Assembly: GCA_020629035.1 (NCBI GenBank)
Contig: JAHDEC010000009.1
Span: 40,914 to 104,913, forward strand
Length of the DNA: 64,000 nucleotides
Source: Saprospiraceae bacterium
GTDB lineage: Bacteria; Bacteroidota; Bacteroidia; Chitinophagales; Saprospiraceae
Reading direction: 5' to 3'
Shown here one piece after another: positions 46,201 to 54,416 of this stretch. How positions within the stretch are numbered: the first letter of the stretch is position 1; each line of letters begins with the position of its first letter. The notes beneath the pieces were generated by a model. That model worked only from the letters and a program-made list of their open reading frames with translations, made no database searches and was not told the origin of the DNA. The translations under genes were made by a program, and so were the position numbers.

Positions 46201-46609
46201 CACCATAAGCTACTGATCGCTGGTTGTTGTTTTCCCCTGTTCCTACCCAAATCGTGTTTGAATTGTTTGGGTCCATAGTTACACAGCCTATGGAGTACGA
46301 ACCTTGACTGTCGAAAATGGGTTTGTAGGTTGTACCTGCATTGCTTGTTTTCCAAACACCACCAGAAGAGGTGGCTACATAATACTCCCTATCATCCGCT
46401 GGATTTACCGCGAAATCAGAAATTCGTCCAGAAGTCATCGCAGGTCCTACTTCTCGATAGGAGAGTCCTGACATTGAAAGTTCATCAAGATAATGTTTTG
46501 CGGGTTCGGGTTTAGATTTTTTCTTTTTTTGAGCAGAAATATCTATTGAAAAACTGAAGATAAGACATAGTATAAGGATACTATTTGAGATAAGTATATT
46601 AAGACGCAT
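43289..46609 (-). CDS. Exported BNR/sortilin-like propeller protein
   Basis: The 1106-residue protein has a signal peptide (about 1-26) followed by many BNR/VPS10-type propeller blades (about 45-740). Examples are GGVWKTSNAGTTYKP, DGVYKSTNGGSSWEH, RGLYKSTDGGKTWKA and DGLIHVSENGGDSWRK. The C-terminal 330 residues hold a strand-rich segment (LIRYYIKDDYTTAAKDRKKK onwards) and a helical end (AQYLMGELNKKMKYMEKAVE). No type IX sorting domain is visible at the C-terminus (ends MMQGGQQ). Such proteins are widespread in Bacteroidota and their substrates are unknown. It lies 31 bp upstream of the giant BNR gene. Confidence 0.83.
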   Translation of the reverse strand: MRLNILISNSILILCLIFSFSIDISAQKKKKSKPEPAKHYLDELSMSGLSYREVGPAMTSGRISDFAVNPADDREYYVATSSGGVWKTSNAGTTYKPIFDSQGSYSIGCVTMDPNNSNTIWVGTGENNNQRSVAYGDGVYKSTNGGSSWEHMGLKESEHIAKIIVHPDDSQTVYVAAIGPLWSSGGDRGLYKSTDGGKTWKATLEIDKYTGITDLVMDPSDPNIMYAAALQRGRHVYTYLGGGPGSAIYKSTDAGETWNMVNKGLPSVEMGRIGLTISPAAPKTVYAIVEAAEGKSGFYKTTNGGVVWEKVGSYVTSGNYYQEIIADPINPNIIFGMDTWLHKSIDGGKTFNKVPENTKHVDNHCIWINPKQNQHWRVGCDGGIYETWDNGSSWEFKANLPVTQFYKVSVDNAKPFYHIYGGTQDNFSIGGPSRTQTKHGIVNADWYITHGGDGFESQADPENPDLIYAQSQYGVLVRFDKRSGEEVGIQPKERKGEDAYRWNWDAPLIASPHKSGRVYFAANKVFRSDDYGNSWEVISDDLSRQLDRNTLPVMDRVWGVDAVVKNRSTSPYGTIVAMSESPINENLIIVGTDDGLIHVSENGGDSWRKIDNISGVPNRTYVNMVYASKHDENVIYALFNHHKYGDFKPYVFKSSNKGVSWTNISNNLPERGSSYSIEEDHEDPNLLFVGTEFSAFFSQDGGKHWKKLANGLPTVAVRDIAIQKDQEDLVLGTFGRGFYVLDDYSALRNIGKTNLDETALIFPVRDALQYEQSKPLGLAGKAFQGDSFYSGKNLGPVALIRYYIKDDYTTAAKDRKKKEKELIKAGKDTPFPSYEDYKAEKEEMKPQLLFTIRDEAGKIVRKLYKKPSKGLQTLEWDLRYPAKDAINFDKPSFFNPFNEASKGIMAKPGKYSVEMSLIKDGEINQVAEAVSFNVVPLDNGIMPAKDKEAKLAFQQEITEFGRSMEGAQYLMGELNKKMKYMEKAVEYIEDEDSKYLSEINTIKQSLKDISEQMYGDPIKRKLDIDQPVTPAGRLGWINYEQGNSSADPTGTHKMSLAIAKEEFAPIFEALMKLAKEDIPALEQKLEDADAPYTPGRSIQMMQGGQQ

Positions 46610-46967
46610 TCGATTGATTTTGTAGCGTCTAAAATAGGCAGAAATTATGAAGCTTTGTTAGTTTTTAGTGGTTCAATGTCGATTATCTAAGGTATTTAGT
46701 CTTTAATCCAACATTGAAAATATTGCTGCTTAATTTTGGCTTCAAATTCTGCTTATTAATTAATGCTTGGCTGAACGCAGTTTTAGCTTATGGTCGAACA
46801 TCAGTCAACTTAATCTGCTGTCTTTACAGTAGGACGCAAATATTCAGTGGATTTGAGTACAGGATTAGAGGATGCCTAGTTTAATTAATTATGCTTTTAC
46901 CTCTGATAGTAAAGTTAGATCACAATAATTAGTTTTGTATGAATAATAAATTGAACAATTACCGAAG
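46610..46967. other. Divergent intergenic region
   Basis: The 358-bp AT-rich spacer lies between the leftward BNR gene and the rightward nitroreductase gene. TAGTTTTG at 46930-46937 matches the Bacteroidota -7 pattern TAnnTTTG and lies 30 bp before the nitroreductase start; no good -33 element was found. Nothing else is recognised. Confidence 0.5.
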
Positions 46968-47567
46968 ATGAGTTTTAAAGAAACAATGCAGCGTCGTTAT
47001 ACGACGAAAAAGTATGATAGTGCAAAGAGTCTCAAAGCAGGACAAATCGAAGACTTAAAAGAAATCTTACGACTTTGTCCTTCTTCGATTAACAGCCAAC
47101 CTTGGCAATTTACGTTCGTCAGCACACAATCTGTAAAGGAGCAACTAGCAGAAGTTTCTTGGCATAATACCCAAAGAGTATTAGATTGTGACACAATAGT
47201 TGTGTTTAACCGCATAGATAATGTGCTACTCTTTGAGCAACAGATTGAGTCTAGGCTTTCTCCCTTCGCAGTAAACTATTTTAAAGATTATGTAAAGCCG
47301 TTGCCCATTGAAAAAATTAATACATGGTTTAGTAATCAAGTTTATTTGGCCTTAGGTGTTTTCTTAAGTGCCTGTGCTGAAATGGGTATTGACTCGACTC
47401 CAATGGAAGGAATTGAACCAGATAAATATGACGATATATTAGCTCTAAAAGATTATACATCTCTGGTAGCTGTGGCTATTGGATATAGAGACCCTGAAGA
47501 TGCTAACCAACTCAGTAAAAAGCCAAAAGCAAGAAGAAATCTAGAAGAAATTATTCAACATATTTAA
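46968..47567 (+). CDS. Nitroreductase-family NAD(P)H oxidoreductase
   Basis: The 199-residue flavoprotein has the start RRYTTKKYD, the FMN-binding CPSSINSQPWQF (NfsB-like), the dimer-interface segment NQVYLALGVFLSACAEMGID, and the C-terminal AIGYRDPEDAN. It is like oxygen-insensitive nitroreductase/dihydropteridine reductase NfsB. The physiological substrate cannot be told from sequence. Confidence 0.88.
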   Translation: MSFKETMQRRYTTKKYDSAKSLKAGQIEDLKEILRLCPSSINSQPWQFTFVSTQSVKEQLAEVSWHNTQRVLDCDTIVVFNRIDNVLLFEQQIESRLSPFAVNYFKDYVKPLPIEKINTWFSNQVYLALGVFLSACAEMGIDSTPMEGIEPDKYDDILALKDYTSLVAVAIGYRDPEDANQLSKKPKARRNLEEIIQHI

Positions 47568-47636
47568 ATGAGCTGATAAACTTCTTTTAATCGGTATCAA
47601 GTGAATGTATCTGCATTTGAACTCAGTCAGGGAGCC

Positions 47637-49424
47637 TTAGCCTTTTATCCACAATAAGCTGTGTCGAATTCCAGATTTGTCTTTAAGTTCAACCACATAG
47701 GTGCCAGCTGAAAAATAATTAAGATCGATTTTGGTCTTTGTTGAAATTATTTCCTGATGCAGCAAGCTTCCTTGGCTAGAATAAATCGCTATAGATTGTA
47801 TCTCAACGCCACTATTTTCCCATTGCAGAATTCCATTGCTTGGATTTGGGAAAATGCGTGGAGTGAGTCTTGATATTTCTTCCAATGTTGTTGAAATGAT
47901 AATTGGCTCACAAAAATCCAATGCTTCAGCTAGTTTATATTGTGCCTCTATAGGATGTTGGTTGAGTGAATTTGGAATACCAATTGGTGGCCAATTTGCC
48001 AACTCTTTGTAATAGTCATTGGTCCCACTTAGGTATAGACTTTGTTCGGTTATTGTATCATTTTGGCTGGGTACAATATCGCCTTTATGGTTGTTTGCTA
48101 ATTCATAATGATCTTCTCCAAATAGTAGATAGTTTCCTTTAAAAAATCCATCATTGCTTATTTCATTACCGATAAAGTTTTGTTTATCTGATGGAATGCC
48201 AAAGTTCATGACGATACCATAGTCTTCAGCTCGGTTTCTAAACAGGGTGTTTAAGGGCCCATTCTGTCCATGAGAATCATCAATGACAATATTTTGTATC
48301 ACATTTCCTTCAAATAAGTTTGCGTACGGGTAATTTCCATGCAATACAAGATCACCGGCTGCATCATCAGGCAAGGTGGTACCTGTCCAATAAGGATCAA
48401 TGGAATAATTATAGGATAATACATTACCATTGGGTCCTGCCTGCAACAGCATAGCATGTCGTAATCGTTCAAAGTGGTTGTTGTGGATGAGGCAATCGCC
48501 ACTGGTAAATTGGAGTACAACTCCATAGGCTTTTCCTCCACCACCAAAATCAAAGGCATCATTAAAATAGGAATGACTTACTTCAATATGATGGCTATTT
48601 TGTATGCTAAGATGTGCGAAGTTTGATTGATAGCTTTCAATACAAGAAACTTGACATTGGTAAGCTATATTAAAGAATATGTTGCTTGTTTGACCAGTTG
48701 TTTGGTCCATTCTTTCGATGCTGAGATCATGAATAAATATATTCTCTACGGGCGCCAATCTATCGATGAAATTTGGCTGAGCAGAAGATGTGTCTATCTT
48801 GAAGTCTCTCATTAAAGGACGATCAAGCAATATAGAGTTGCTGTCAATGGCCATAATTTTTGCTATGAATCCAGTGCTTTTTTCAGCCCATGATGAGCTA
48901 ACGAGATGGCCATCATTGGGCCTTAACTGAATATGATATCCTGGCTCAAAATGACTGGTGGAATCTATGATAATAAGCGAATCTCTAATGGAAGCATCCT
49001 CAGATAAAGTCGATAAAGAGGGAATTCGAATTCCGATGGCCTGTATGCAATGTCCGGTACCATTTAAATCAAATAGAAAATGGGTTTCTGCTGGTCCATC
49101 ACCATAAATTTCAGTATTAGATTTTAGTTGCAGGGTATTGTGAAATCGATAGGATCCTGCTGGAAAGTATAGGCTTATCGCTAAAGAATCAGCTCTTTCT
49201 AAAAGCTCATTAATTAAGGAGTCACAAGGAATGATTCCTTGGTTATCGGCCCCAAGCTCCAATGCATTTATTAAGGTGTCTGGAGTCGGAAATGGAATCT
49301 GATTTCCTGCACTAGACCAATCAAAGATTCTAGAAGAATCAATCTGAGCATGCAAACCTTGAATTGAAAACAAACACAAGCAACATTGAATCAAAACAAA
49401 ACCAGAAATCCAAGAACATTTCAT
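47637..49424 (-). CDS. Secreted right-handed beta-helix protein with type IX sorting domain
   Basis: The 595-residue protein has a signal peptide (about 1-26) and a pectate-lyase-superfamily start (ALELGADNQGIIPCDSLINE, LYFPAGSYRFHNTLQLKSNT). Parallel beta-helix rungs rich in Asn/His follow (NSHHIEVSHSYFNDAFDFGG, GDCLIHNNHFERLRH), then a type A sorting domain (about 520-595; RIFPNPSNGILQWENSG). It is likely a polysaccharide-binding or depolymerising enzyme of unknown substrate. Confidence 0.82.
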   Translation of the reverse strand: MKCSWISGFVLIQCCLCLFSIQGLHAQIDSSRIFDWSSAGNQIPFPTPDTLINALELGADNQGIIPCDSLINELLERADSLAISLYFPAGSYRFHNTLQLKSNTEIYGDGPAETHFLFDLNGTGHCIQAIGIRIPSLSTLSEDASIRDSLIIIDSTSHFEPGYHIQLRPNDGHLVSSSWAEKSTGFIAKIMAIDSNSILLDRPLMRDFKIDTSSAQPNFIDRLAPVENIFIHDLSIERMDQTTGQTSNIFFNIAYQCQVSCIESYQSNFAHLSIQNSHHIEVSHSYFNDAFDFGGGGKAYGVVLQFTSGDCLIHNNHFERLRHAMLLQAGPNGNVLSYNYSIDPYWTGTTLPDDAAGDLVLHGNYPYANLFEGNVIQNIVIDDSHGQNGPLNTLFRNRAEDYGIVMNFGIPSDKQNFIGNEISNDGFFKGNYLLFGEDHYELANNHKGDIVPSQNDTITEQSLYLSGTNDYYKELANWPPIGIPNSLNQHPIEAQYKLAEALDFCEPIIISTTLEEISRLTPRIFPNPSNGILQWENSGVEIQSIAIYSSQGSLLHQEIISTKTKIDLNYFSAGTYVVELKDKSGIRHSLLWIKG

Positions 49425-49471
49425 ACGGTCTAAAATAGGGATTATCTACTAACTGAGCTTATCTTTGTCAG

Positions 49472-50209
49472 GTGGAAACTAAGAAATCGCCTAATGAAGG
49501 TTCGATCAGCCTCAATAAATTTATCAGCAGCACCGGCATCTGCTCAAGACGGGAGGCAGATAAATGGATTGATGAAGGTAAGGTCACACTAAATGGGGAG
49601 CTTGCTAAAAAGGGGAATCGGGTGGAACCCCAAGATGAGGTGAAAGTAGACGGAAAGCTTATTGAAGCCCCCAAGGCTAAACCTATTTATATTGCTTTCC
49701 ACAAACCTCCGGGTATAGTGTGTACTACAGATCGCAGAGAGCCCAGAAATATCATTGATTTTATAAATCACCCACAAAGACTTTTTCCCATCGGTAGACT
49801 AGATAAACCATCTCAGGGCTTAATCTTTTTGACAAACGATGGTGATATCGTCAATAAGATTTTGCGAGCCGGTAATGCCCATGAAAAAGTATATGTAGTT
49901 AAGGTAGACAAACCTATCGATCAAGAGTTTATAAAAAAAATGGCCGGAGGTATTCCTATTCTAGGAACCAAAACGCAAGCTTGCAGGGTTTACCAAATGG
50001 GTGAATTTATGTTTAAAATCATCTTGGTACAAGGCCTAAATAGGCAGATTAGAAGAATGTGTGAATATTTGGATTATAAGGTTTTACACTTAAAGAGAAT
50101 CCGAATAATGCATGTTTTATTAGAAGGACTCAAGGTCGGTGAATGGCGCAATTTAACCGATGACGAAATACGGCTTTTGAATAAAGCTACCCAACACTCC
50201 GAAAAATAA
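49472..50209 (+). CDS. rluF: 23S rRNA pseudouridine synthase, RluF type
   Basis: The 245-residue protein has an N-terminal S4 RNA-binding domain (about 12-62; [20 protein letters not shown]) and the RsuA/RluB/E/F catalytic domain with the invariant Asp111 in [18 protein letters not shown]. The C-terminal part has [20 protein letters not shown]. The start is a GTG; no upstream ATG is available. By length and pattern it is closest to RluF, which modifies U2604 of 23S rRNA. Confidence 0.88.
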   Translation: METKKSPNEGSISLNKFISSTGICSRREADKWIDEGKVTLNGELAKKGNRVEPQDEVKVDGKLIEAPKAKPIYIAFHKPPGIVCTTDRREPRNIIDFINHPQRLFPIGRLDKPSQGLIFLTNDGDIVNKILRAGNAHEKVYVVKVDKPIDQEFIKKMAGGIPILGTKTQACRVYQMGEFMFKIILVQGLNRQIRRMCEYLDYKVLHLKRIRIMHVLLEGLKVGEWRNLTDDEIRLLNKATQHSEK

Positions 50210-50380
50210 TTAGACATATCTGCAGCGTTTTTGCTTCCAAAAGGATTATATAAGTGAACAGCATAAAATAACTAAGGAGTTATAAAACTGTTTCCATTAG
50301 TACTTAAGCAACTGACATTAGTTTTGTTATAGACAACTTCCATTTTCTTTTCAAAACTTAGTTCATCTACAAACAAAAAC

Positions 50381-50405
50381 AAGAACGAACAAAAGCTTCG
50401 TTCTT
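50381..50405 (+). terminator. Hairpin with 9-bp perfect stem
   Basis: AAGAACGAA (50381-50389) pairs with TTCGTTCTT (50397-50405) around CAAAAGC. The following TT and AAA give only a weak T-run. It lies 171 bp after the rluF stop, so it may be its terminator. Confidence 0.55.
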
Positions 50406-50607
50406 TTAAAAATGACCAATTATCAAATTTAATTGGTTAGGCTCTTGCTTGTTTTTTTGTAAATGAATGAATCTTTTTTCAAAAGAATCGCACATGCTTA
50501 TGAGATAAAAGATTAGCCTAAATCGGCAAGATTAGTTCTACTATTAATTATAGGTTTATTGAAAGCATTTTGTGTTATTTTTTCTGGCTTAGTCAGCTAA
50601 GAAAAAG

Positions 50608-50635
50608 AATGGATCTGCTAAGTAGCAGGTCCATT
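50608..50635. terminator. Strong hairpin, terminator-like
   Basis: AATGGATCTGCT pairs with AGCAGGTCCATT (12 bp, one G-U) around a 4-base loop, followed by TCTTT. A-rich sequence precedes it. A small CTTAG/CTAAG repeat lies just upstream, like that before the terminator at 51189. Confidence 0.65.
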
Positions 50636-50811
50636 TCTTTGGGCCATTGCCTAATATGTCGTCTCTGTTAACAAAGTATTAAAAAATAAAAAAAATGAGA
50701 TTTACAGCCAACGCAAAATGCTTTTCTGAAGTCTTGTACATAGAATCCAGAAAGATGGATTAACAATCATTAGTAATTAGTAATCATTATTGAACCCTTA
50801 AAATTTAAATC

Positions 50812-51135
50812 ATGAAAAGGACACTTCCATTTATTGTTTTTTGTCTATTTAGTTGGGCATTAACAGCAAGCAATTTACCTGAAACCGCACCCTCTACCGT
50901 AACTTTTGAAACTCAAGGAAATCACTTATTTGTGGCGTTCGAACGACTTGTCGATTTAGAAACGACGCGTAAAATTGAAATATTTAATGAGCGAGGTATA
51001 CGTGTTTTTCGGGGAGATGCATTTTCTACTAGATCAGTTTCTGGTCTAAATATCTCCAAGTTAAACGAAGGATTGTATACCATTCAAATTACATTATTTG
51101 ATCAGATAGTTCGATCCTCATTTGAAAAAGACTAA
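50812..51135 (+). CDS. Small secreted protein resembling a stand-alone sorting-domain fold
   Basis: The 107-residue protein has a signal peptide (about 1-19; MKRTLPFIVFCLFSWALTAS) and a mature part of seven or so strands (VTFETQGNHLFVAFERL, KIEIFNERGIRVFRGD, LNISKLNEGLYTIQITLFDQ). Its layout is like the Por-secretion C-terminal domain (hydrophobic strands and a GLYTIQI strand) but without attached cargo and lacking the terminal lysine-rich end. Function unknown. It is followed by a good terminator. Confidence 0.6.
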   Translation: MKRTLPFIVFCLFSWALTASNLPETAPSTVTFETQGNHLFVAFERLVDLETTRKIEIFNERGIRVFRGDAFSTRSVSGLNISKLNEGLYTIQITLFDQIVRSSFEKD

Positions 51136-51188
51136 AGCATATTTCCATTAGTATTTAGTTGCTTAGCCTAATTAACTAAGCAAAAATG

Positions 51189-51216
51189 ATAGGGTGCAGC
51201 AATGGCTGAACCCTAT
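51189..51216 (+). terminator. Rho-independent terminator after the small secreted protein gene
   Basis: ATAGGGTGCAGC (51189-51200) pairs with GCTGAACCCTAT (51205-51216) over 11 of 12 positions around AATG, followed directly by seven T. It is close to the convergent end of the TonB receptor gene and could serve both. Confidence 0.8.
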
Positions 51217-51225
51217 TTTTTTGTC

Positions 51226-53700
51226 CTAAATTCCGGCCGCTACATTGAGCATAAAATAAGTACCAGCCTGTGGATATAGAAAGTTTTCAGTAGTCATGTC
51301 TCCATTAAACAGATAGCTATAGGTATAACCATTTGCACTATACTGTTGATTCAACAAATTGTAAACCTTTGCTGTAATGTGCAGCTTTTTCATCTTAGGT
51401 ATGTCAAAGCTGTATCTCGCAGACAAGTCACTCACTAAATATGGATCTAGACTTCTTCCTTCGTTCATCGTATTGTCTAAATACTGTTTGCCTATGTAGT
51501 TATTATTCCACATCAGCGTGATGTCCTCAGTAGGCATATATTGAAGTCCAAGGTTTCCAATTATATTTGGAGAAAAGGATATATCAGTGTCTTCATAAAG
51601 GTTGTCTATCACATCACCCGTCCCATAATCGTATAGAATTTCTGTAAAATTCCTTATTTTATTTTGGCTCAATGTCAAGTTTGCTGATAAGCCTATTTTT
51701 TCTGAAAAATTAATACTTCCGTCTAGCTCTATACCAGCCCTATAACTTACATCAACATTGGTTCTTAAATTAGCACCTACATCATTCAGTTCACCGTTTA
51801 ATACCAATTGATTTAGATAATACATGTAGTATGCATTGGCATGAAACATGTATTTTTCCTTTCTTATTTCGTATCCCAATTCCCCATCATATAAAGTTTC
51901 ATGTTTTGGAAGATCCGATCCAAAAGAAGCGATGTAATCATTTCTGTCCGGCTCTCGATTGGCTCGCGCCAAGCTCAGGTAAATTTTAGAATGGTCGTTT
52001 ACATATGTTAATCCTGCCTTAGGATTAAAAAATCTCAAATTATCATCGATTATAACTGCAGCACGTCGACCATCATCTCCAAAAATATCGTTATCTGTCC
52101 CTGCTATACTATAGTTTATGCCCCGTACTTGAAGATCAGCAAAATAGTGTAGTTTTTTGCTTAGCTTCCCAGTAAATTTTGTGTAAAGTTGATAGTCTAA
52201 TTTTTCTCCGATGTTAAAATAGTAGATAGGAAATATAAAATTAGCTGTATCGCGTATGATATTTATTACTTCACCAGCATGCTCACCTACATAGTTCTGG
52301 ATAGAACCTCCAAAAGCGATGTTGTGTGACTCATTTAATTTTAAATCATTATTCAGAATAACTCCATAAAGATCATTATCTAAACTACGCTTTCTAACCA
52401 AATCAGTAAATTCTAAAGTGTCATTAGCATCAACAATAAATGGAAATAAATTATAAAATTTCAAATCATCTTGATACCTGAATTCTTCAAAAAAACCAAA
52501 CCCGTGAGTGTAGTACAAACTAGCCTTTGACGAAAATTTTGAAGAAAAGGTTTTAGAGTAGTGCAATTGGTAATGATCTTGTTGATAGTCATCGACCTGA
52601 TCTTCATAGGTATAGTAGTTATATCTTCGATCACTGCTAAAAAGATTAGTTGAATCTGCCTCATTAAGATAAATGATTCCTTTATTAGCTAAATAGTGAT
52701 TCATTAATCCCTCCTCATCATTGTTTACTCTGGATTCAGGCACGCCCCACCAAGATTGATAAGTTCGTTCATGACCCGAAAAAAGATTCAATCGCAGACT
52801 AGAGCTTGGACCTATGCGGGCAGCTGAAAGCATCCATGATCTTAAATCACTACTAGCTCTATCCACATATCCATCAGATTTAATAATGGAAAATCTTGCA
52901 TTGACGGAAAACATATCATTTAGCAGACCAGTCCCTGCTTCCATGCTTAGTTTCTGGGTATTAAAAGACCCATATCCTAGGGTCGCATCCACATAATTTT
53001 TATGACGTGTATCTGAAGTGTTTAAGTTAACGGTGGCACCAAAAGCACCTGTACCATTGGTAGATGTCCCTACACCTCTCTGAACTTGAATTTCACTAAC
53101 TGAACTCGCAAAGTCGGGTAGATTAACCCAAAATACATCTTGTGACTCTGAATCATTTAATGGAATCCCATTGATAGTCACATTCACTCTGGTGGGATCT
53201 GAACCTCTTATTCTAATACCAGTATAACCAACTCCCGCTCCAGCATCAGAGGTTACTACTGTAGATGGTAAACTCTTTAGTAAAAAAGGCATGTCTTGTC
53301 CCAGATTGTCCATGGCAATGTCCTCTTTGCTTACATTTTTAAAACTAAAAGGATCATTCTCTTCATGACGATTTGCTTGAATCTCTATTTGATCAAGATT
53401 ATAAAACGTACCTTCTAGCACGATATCTAATGAAATATCGGAGTCGATAGTATAGTAATCAGTGTACATTTCATAGCCCACATAACTGCACTTTAATTCA
53501 TATTCTCCAGTGGGGATACTATCAAGTAGATATCTTCCATTTTCATCTGAAATTGCAGCTTTATCCGTAAATCGTAAAAAGATACTTGCTCCTACAAGTG
53601 GTTCGCCAGCCTCATTAGTTACTACTCCGTTTAAAGAGTATTGAGCATGAAGTGCAGTACTTACTGACAATAAAATAATAATAGAAAGGATCCTATGCAT
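51226..53700 (-). CDS. TonB-dependent outer membrane receptor, probably for thiamine or a precursor
   Basis: The 824-residue protein has a signal peptide (1-19), a carboxypeptidase-regulatory-like domain (about 22-105), a plug domain (about 110-225; GVGYTGIRIRGSDPTRVNVT, RGVGTSTNGTGAFGATVNLN) and a 22-strand barrel ending in an aromatic/hydrophobic strand (FMLNVAAGI). The gene is preceded by a TPP riboswitch (53748-53820), so uptake of thiamine or a thiamine precursor is the natural inference. No inner membrane permease is adjacent. Confidence 0.86.
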   Translation of the reverse strand: MHRILSIIILLSVSTALHAQYSLNGVVTNEAGEPLVGASIFLRFTDKAAISDENGRYLLDSIPTGEYELKCSYVGYEMYTDYYTIDSDISLDIVLEGTFYNLDQIEIQANRHEENDPFSFKNVSKEDIAMDNLGQDMPFLLKSLPSTVVTSDAGAGVGYTGIRIRGSDPTRVNVTINGIPLNDSESQDVFWVNLPDFASSVSEIQVQRGVGTSTNGTGAFGATVNLNTSDTRHKNYVDATLGYGSFNTQKLSMEAGTGLLNDMFSVNARFSIIKSDGYVDRASSDLRSWMLSAARIGPSSSLRLNLFSGHERTYQSWWGVPESRVNNDEEGLMNHYLANKGIIYLNEADSTNLFSSDRRYNYYTYEDQVDDYQQDHYQLHYSKTFSSKFSSKASLYYTHGFGFFEEFRYQDDLKFYNLFPFIVDANDTLEFTDLVRKRSLDNDLYGVILNNDLKLNESHNIAFGGSIQNYVGEHAGEVINIIRDTANFIFPIYYFNIGEKLDYQLYTKFTGKLSKKLHYFADLQVRGINYSIAGTDNDIFGDDGRRAAVIIDDNLRFFNPKAGLTYVNDHSKIYLSLARANREPDRNDYIASFGSDLPKHETLYDGELGYEIRKEKYMFHANAYYMYYLNQLVLNGELNDVGANLRTNVDVSYRAGIELDGSINFSEKIGLSANLTLSQNKIRNFTEILYDYGTGDVIDNLYEDTDISFSPNIIGNLGLQYMPTEDITLMWNNNYIGKQYLDNTMNEGRSLDPYLVSDLSARYSFDIPKMKKLHITAKVYNLLNQQYSANGYTYSYLFNGDMTTENFLYPQAGTYFMLNVAAGI

Positions 53701-53747
53701 AAACGTTATTAATTGATAAAATAGGCACCTTGAAGACGTGAATCTTT

Positions 53748-53820
53748 ACATTTTCCTTTCCAGCATTATCTGGTCAGGTTCCATGGGTATGATCTCAGCC
53801 ATATGGCACCCCAAATGTGT
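53748..53820 (-). promoter_or_regulatory. Thiamine pyrophosphate (TPP) riboswitch
   Basis: Read leftward, the sequence contains the THI-box landmarks in order: GGGGTGCC, GGCTGAGATCATACCC, GAACCTGACCAGATAATGCT and GGAAAGGAA. A P1 stem forms from ACATTT at the 5' side (53818-53813) and AAATGT at the 3' side (53753-53748). It ends 47 bp before the start of the TonB-dependent receptor gene, placing that gene under TPP repression. The upstream NadR-like gene is outside its control. Confidence 0.93.
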
Positions 53821-53852
53821 TGCAAAGATATCATCTTGTTGGATTTTAACAA

Positions 53853-54416
53853 CTATCTAGAATCATTAATCCATTTTATAGCTGTCTGTTCTCTTTCAGA
53901 ACGATGAATGTCCTTTATAATTTTATAGGGTCGATTAAAGCTTCTGATATGCGCTAAATAAATATCAAACAACTCGTCTCGATCGGTAGGGTTTTCTCGT
54001 AGAGGATCCGCAACCCAAGGTATGTTAGGACTGCATAATAGATAAAACTTATTCTGAATGTCTGAGGCTTTTTGTTGGATCCATGGGTCACAGGTTTTAA
54101 ACTTATAGCTCGACCAAATTTGTATAGTTAGCAGATCTGTATCATGAATTGAAAACCTGCTTGAGACATTCATTACACTTCTTTCTATGGTATGCTGGCC
54201 TTCTGCAATAATCTTTAAATCTGATAGCTGATAGGGTCGATTTAGCTTGTCTAGATATTCTCTAGCGTATTCATCTCGGTACACTTTATCGAAATGCTCA
54301 CAAATGCTTTTACACAAAGTGCTCTTGCCACTGCTTTCTGGGCCAGTAATAATAAATTTCTTTAGTACTTTCGGGTAATGCATTCGATTGAGCCATTTTT
54401 TAAATGGAGGAATCAT
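53853..54416 (-). CDS. NadR-like AAA-type ATPase/kinase
   Basis: The 187-residue protein is of the NadR C-terminal (ribosylnicotinamide kinase-like) type. It has Walker A GPESSGKSTLC, the DEYAREYLDKLNRPYQLSDL segment and IHDTDLLTIQIW. A kinase for a vitamin-like nucleoside (NAD or thiamine salvage) is plausible. It lies upstream of the TPP riboswitch on the same strand. The start may be ATG 54383 (MHYPKVLKKF) instead of 54416, which would shorten its overlap with the divergent gene. Confidence 0.78.
   Translation of the reverse strand: MIPPFKKWLNRMHYPKVLKKFIITGPESSGKSTLCKSICEHFDKVYRDEYAREYLDKLNRPYQLSDLKIIAEGQHTIERSVMNVSSRFSIHDTDLLTIQIWSSYKFKTCDPWIQQKASDIQNKFYLLCSPNIPWVADPLRENPTDRDELFDIYLAHIRSFNRPYKIIKDIHRSEREQTAIKWINDSR

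Larger units (their letters stand above)
50210..50811. other. 602-bp non-coding region with two hairpins
   Basis: No convincing gene lies here; one 22-codon frame from 50695 is likely chance. The stretch holds a 9-bp stem-loop (50381-50405), a strong 12-bp stem-loop (50608-50635), and a 16-base sequence at 50291-50306 that recurs (15 of 16) at 51142-51157. The spacer may carry a structured RNA or be the ruin of a duplicated small gene. Confidence 0.55.

Noticed and set aside
50695..50763. 22-codon frame beginning MRFTANAKCF
   Set aside because: Too short, no signal peptide, no neighbour support; length compatible with chance.
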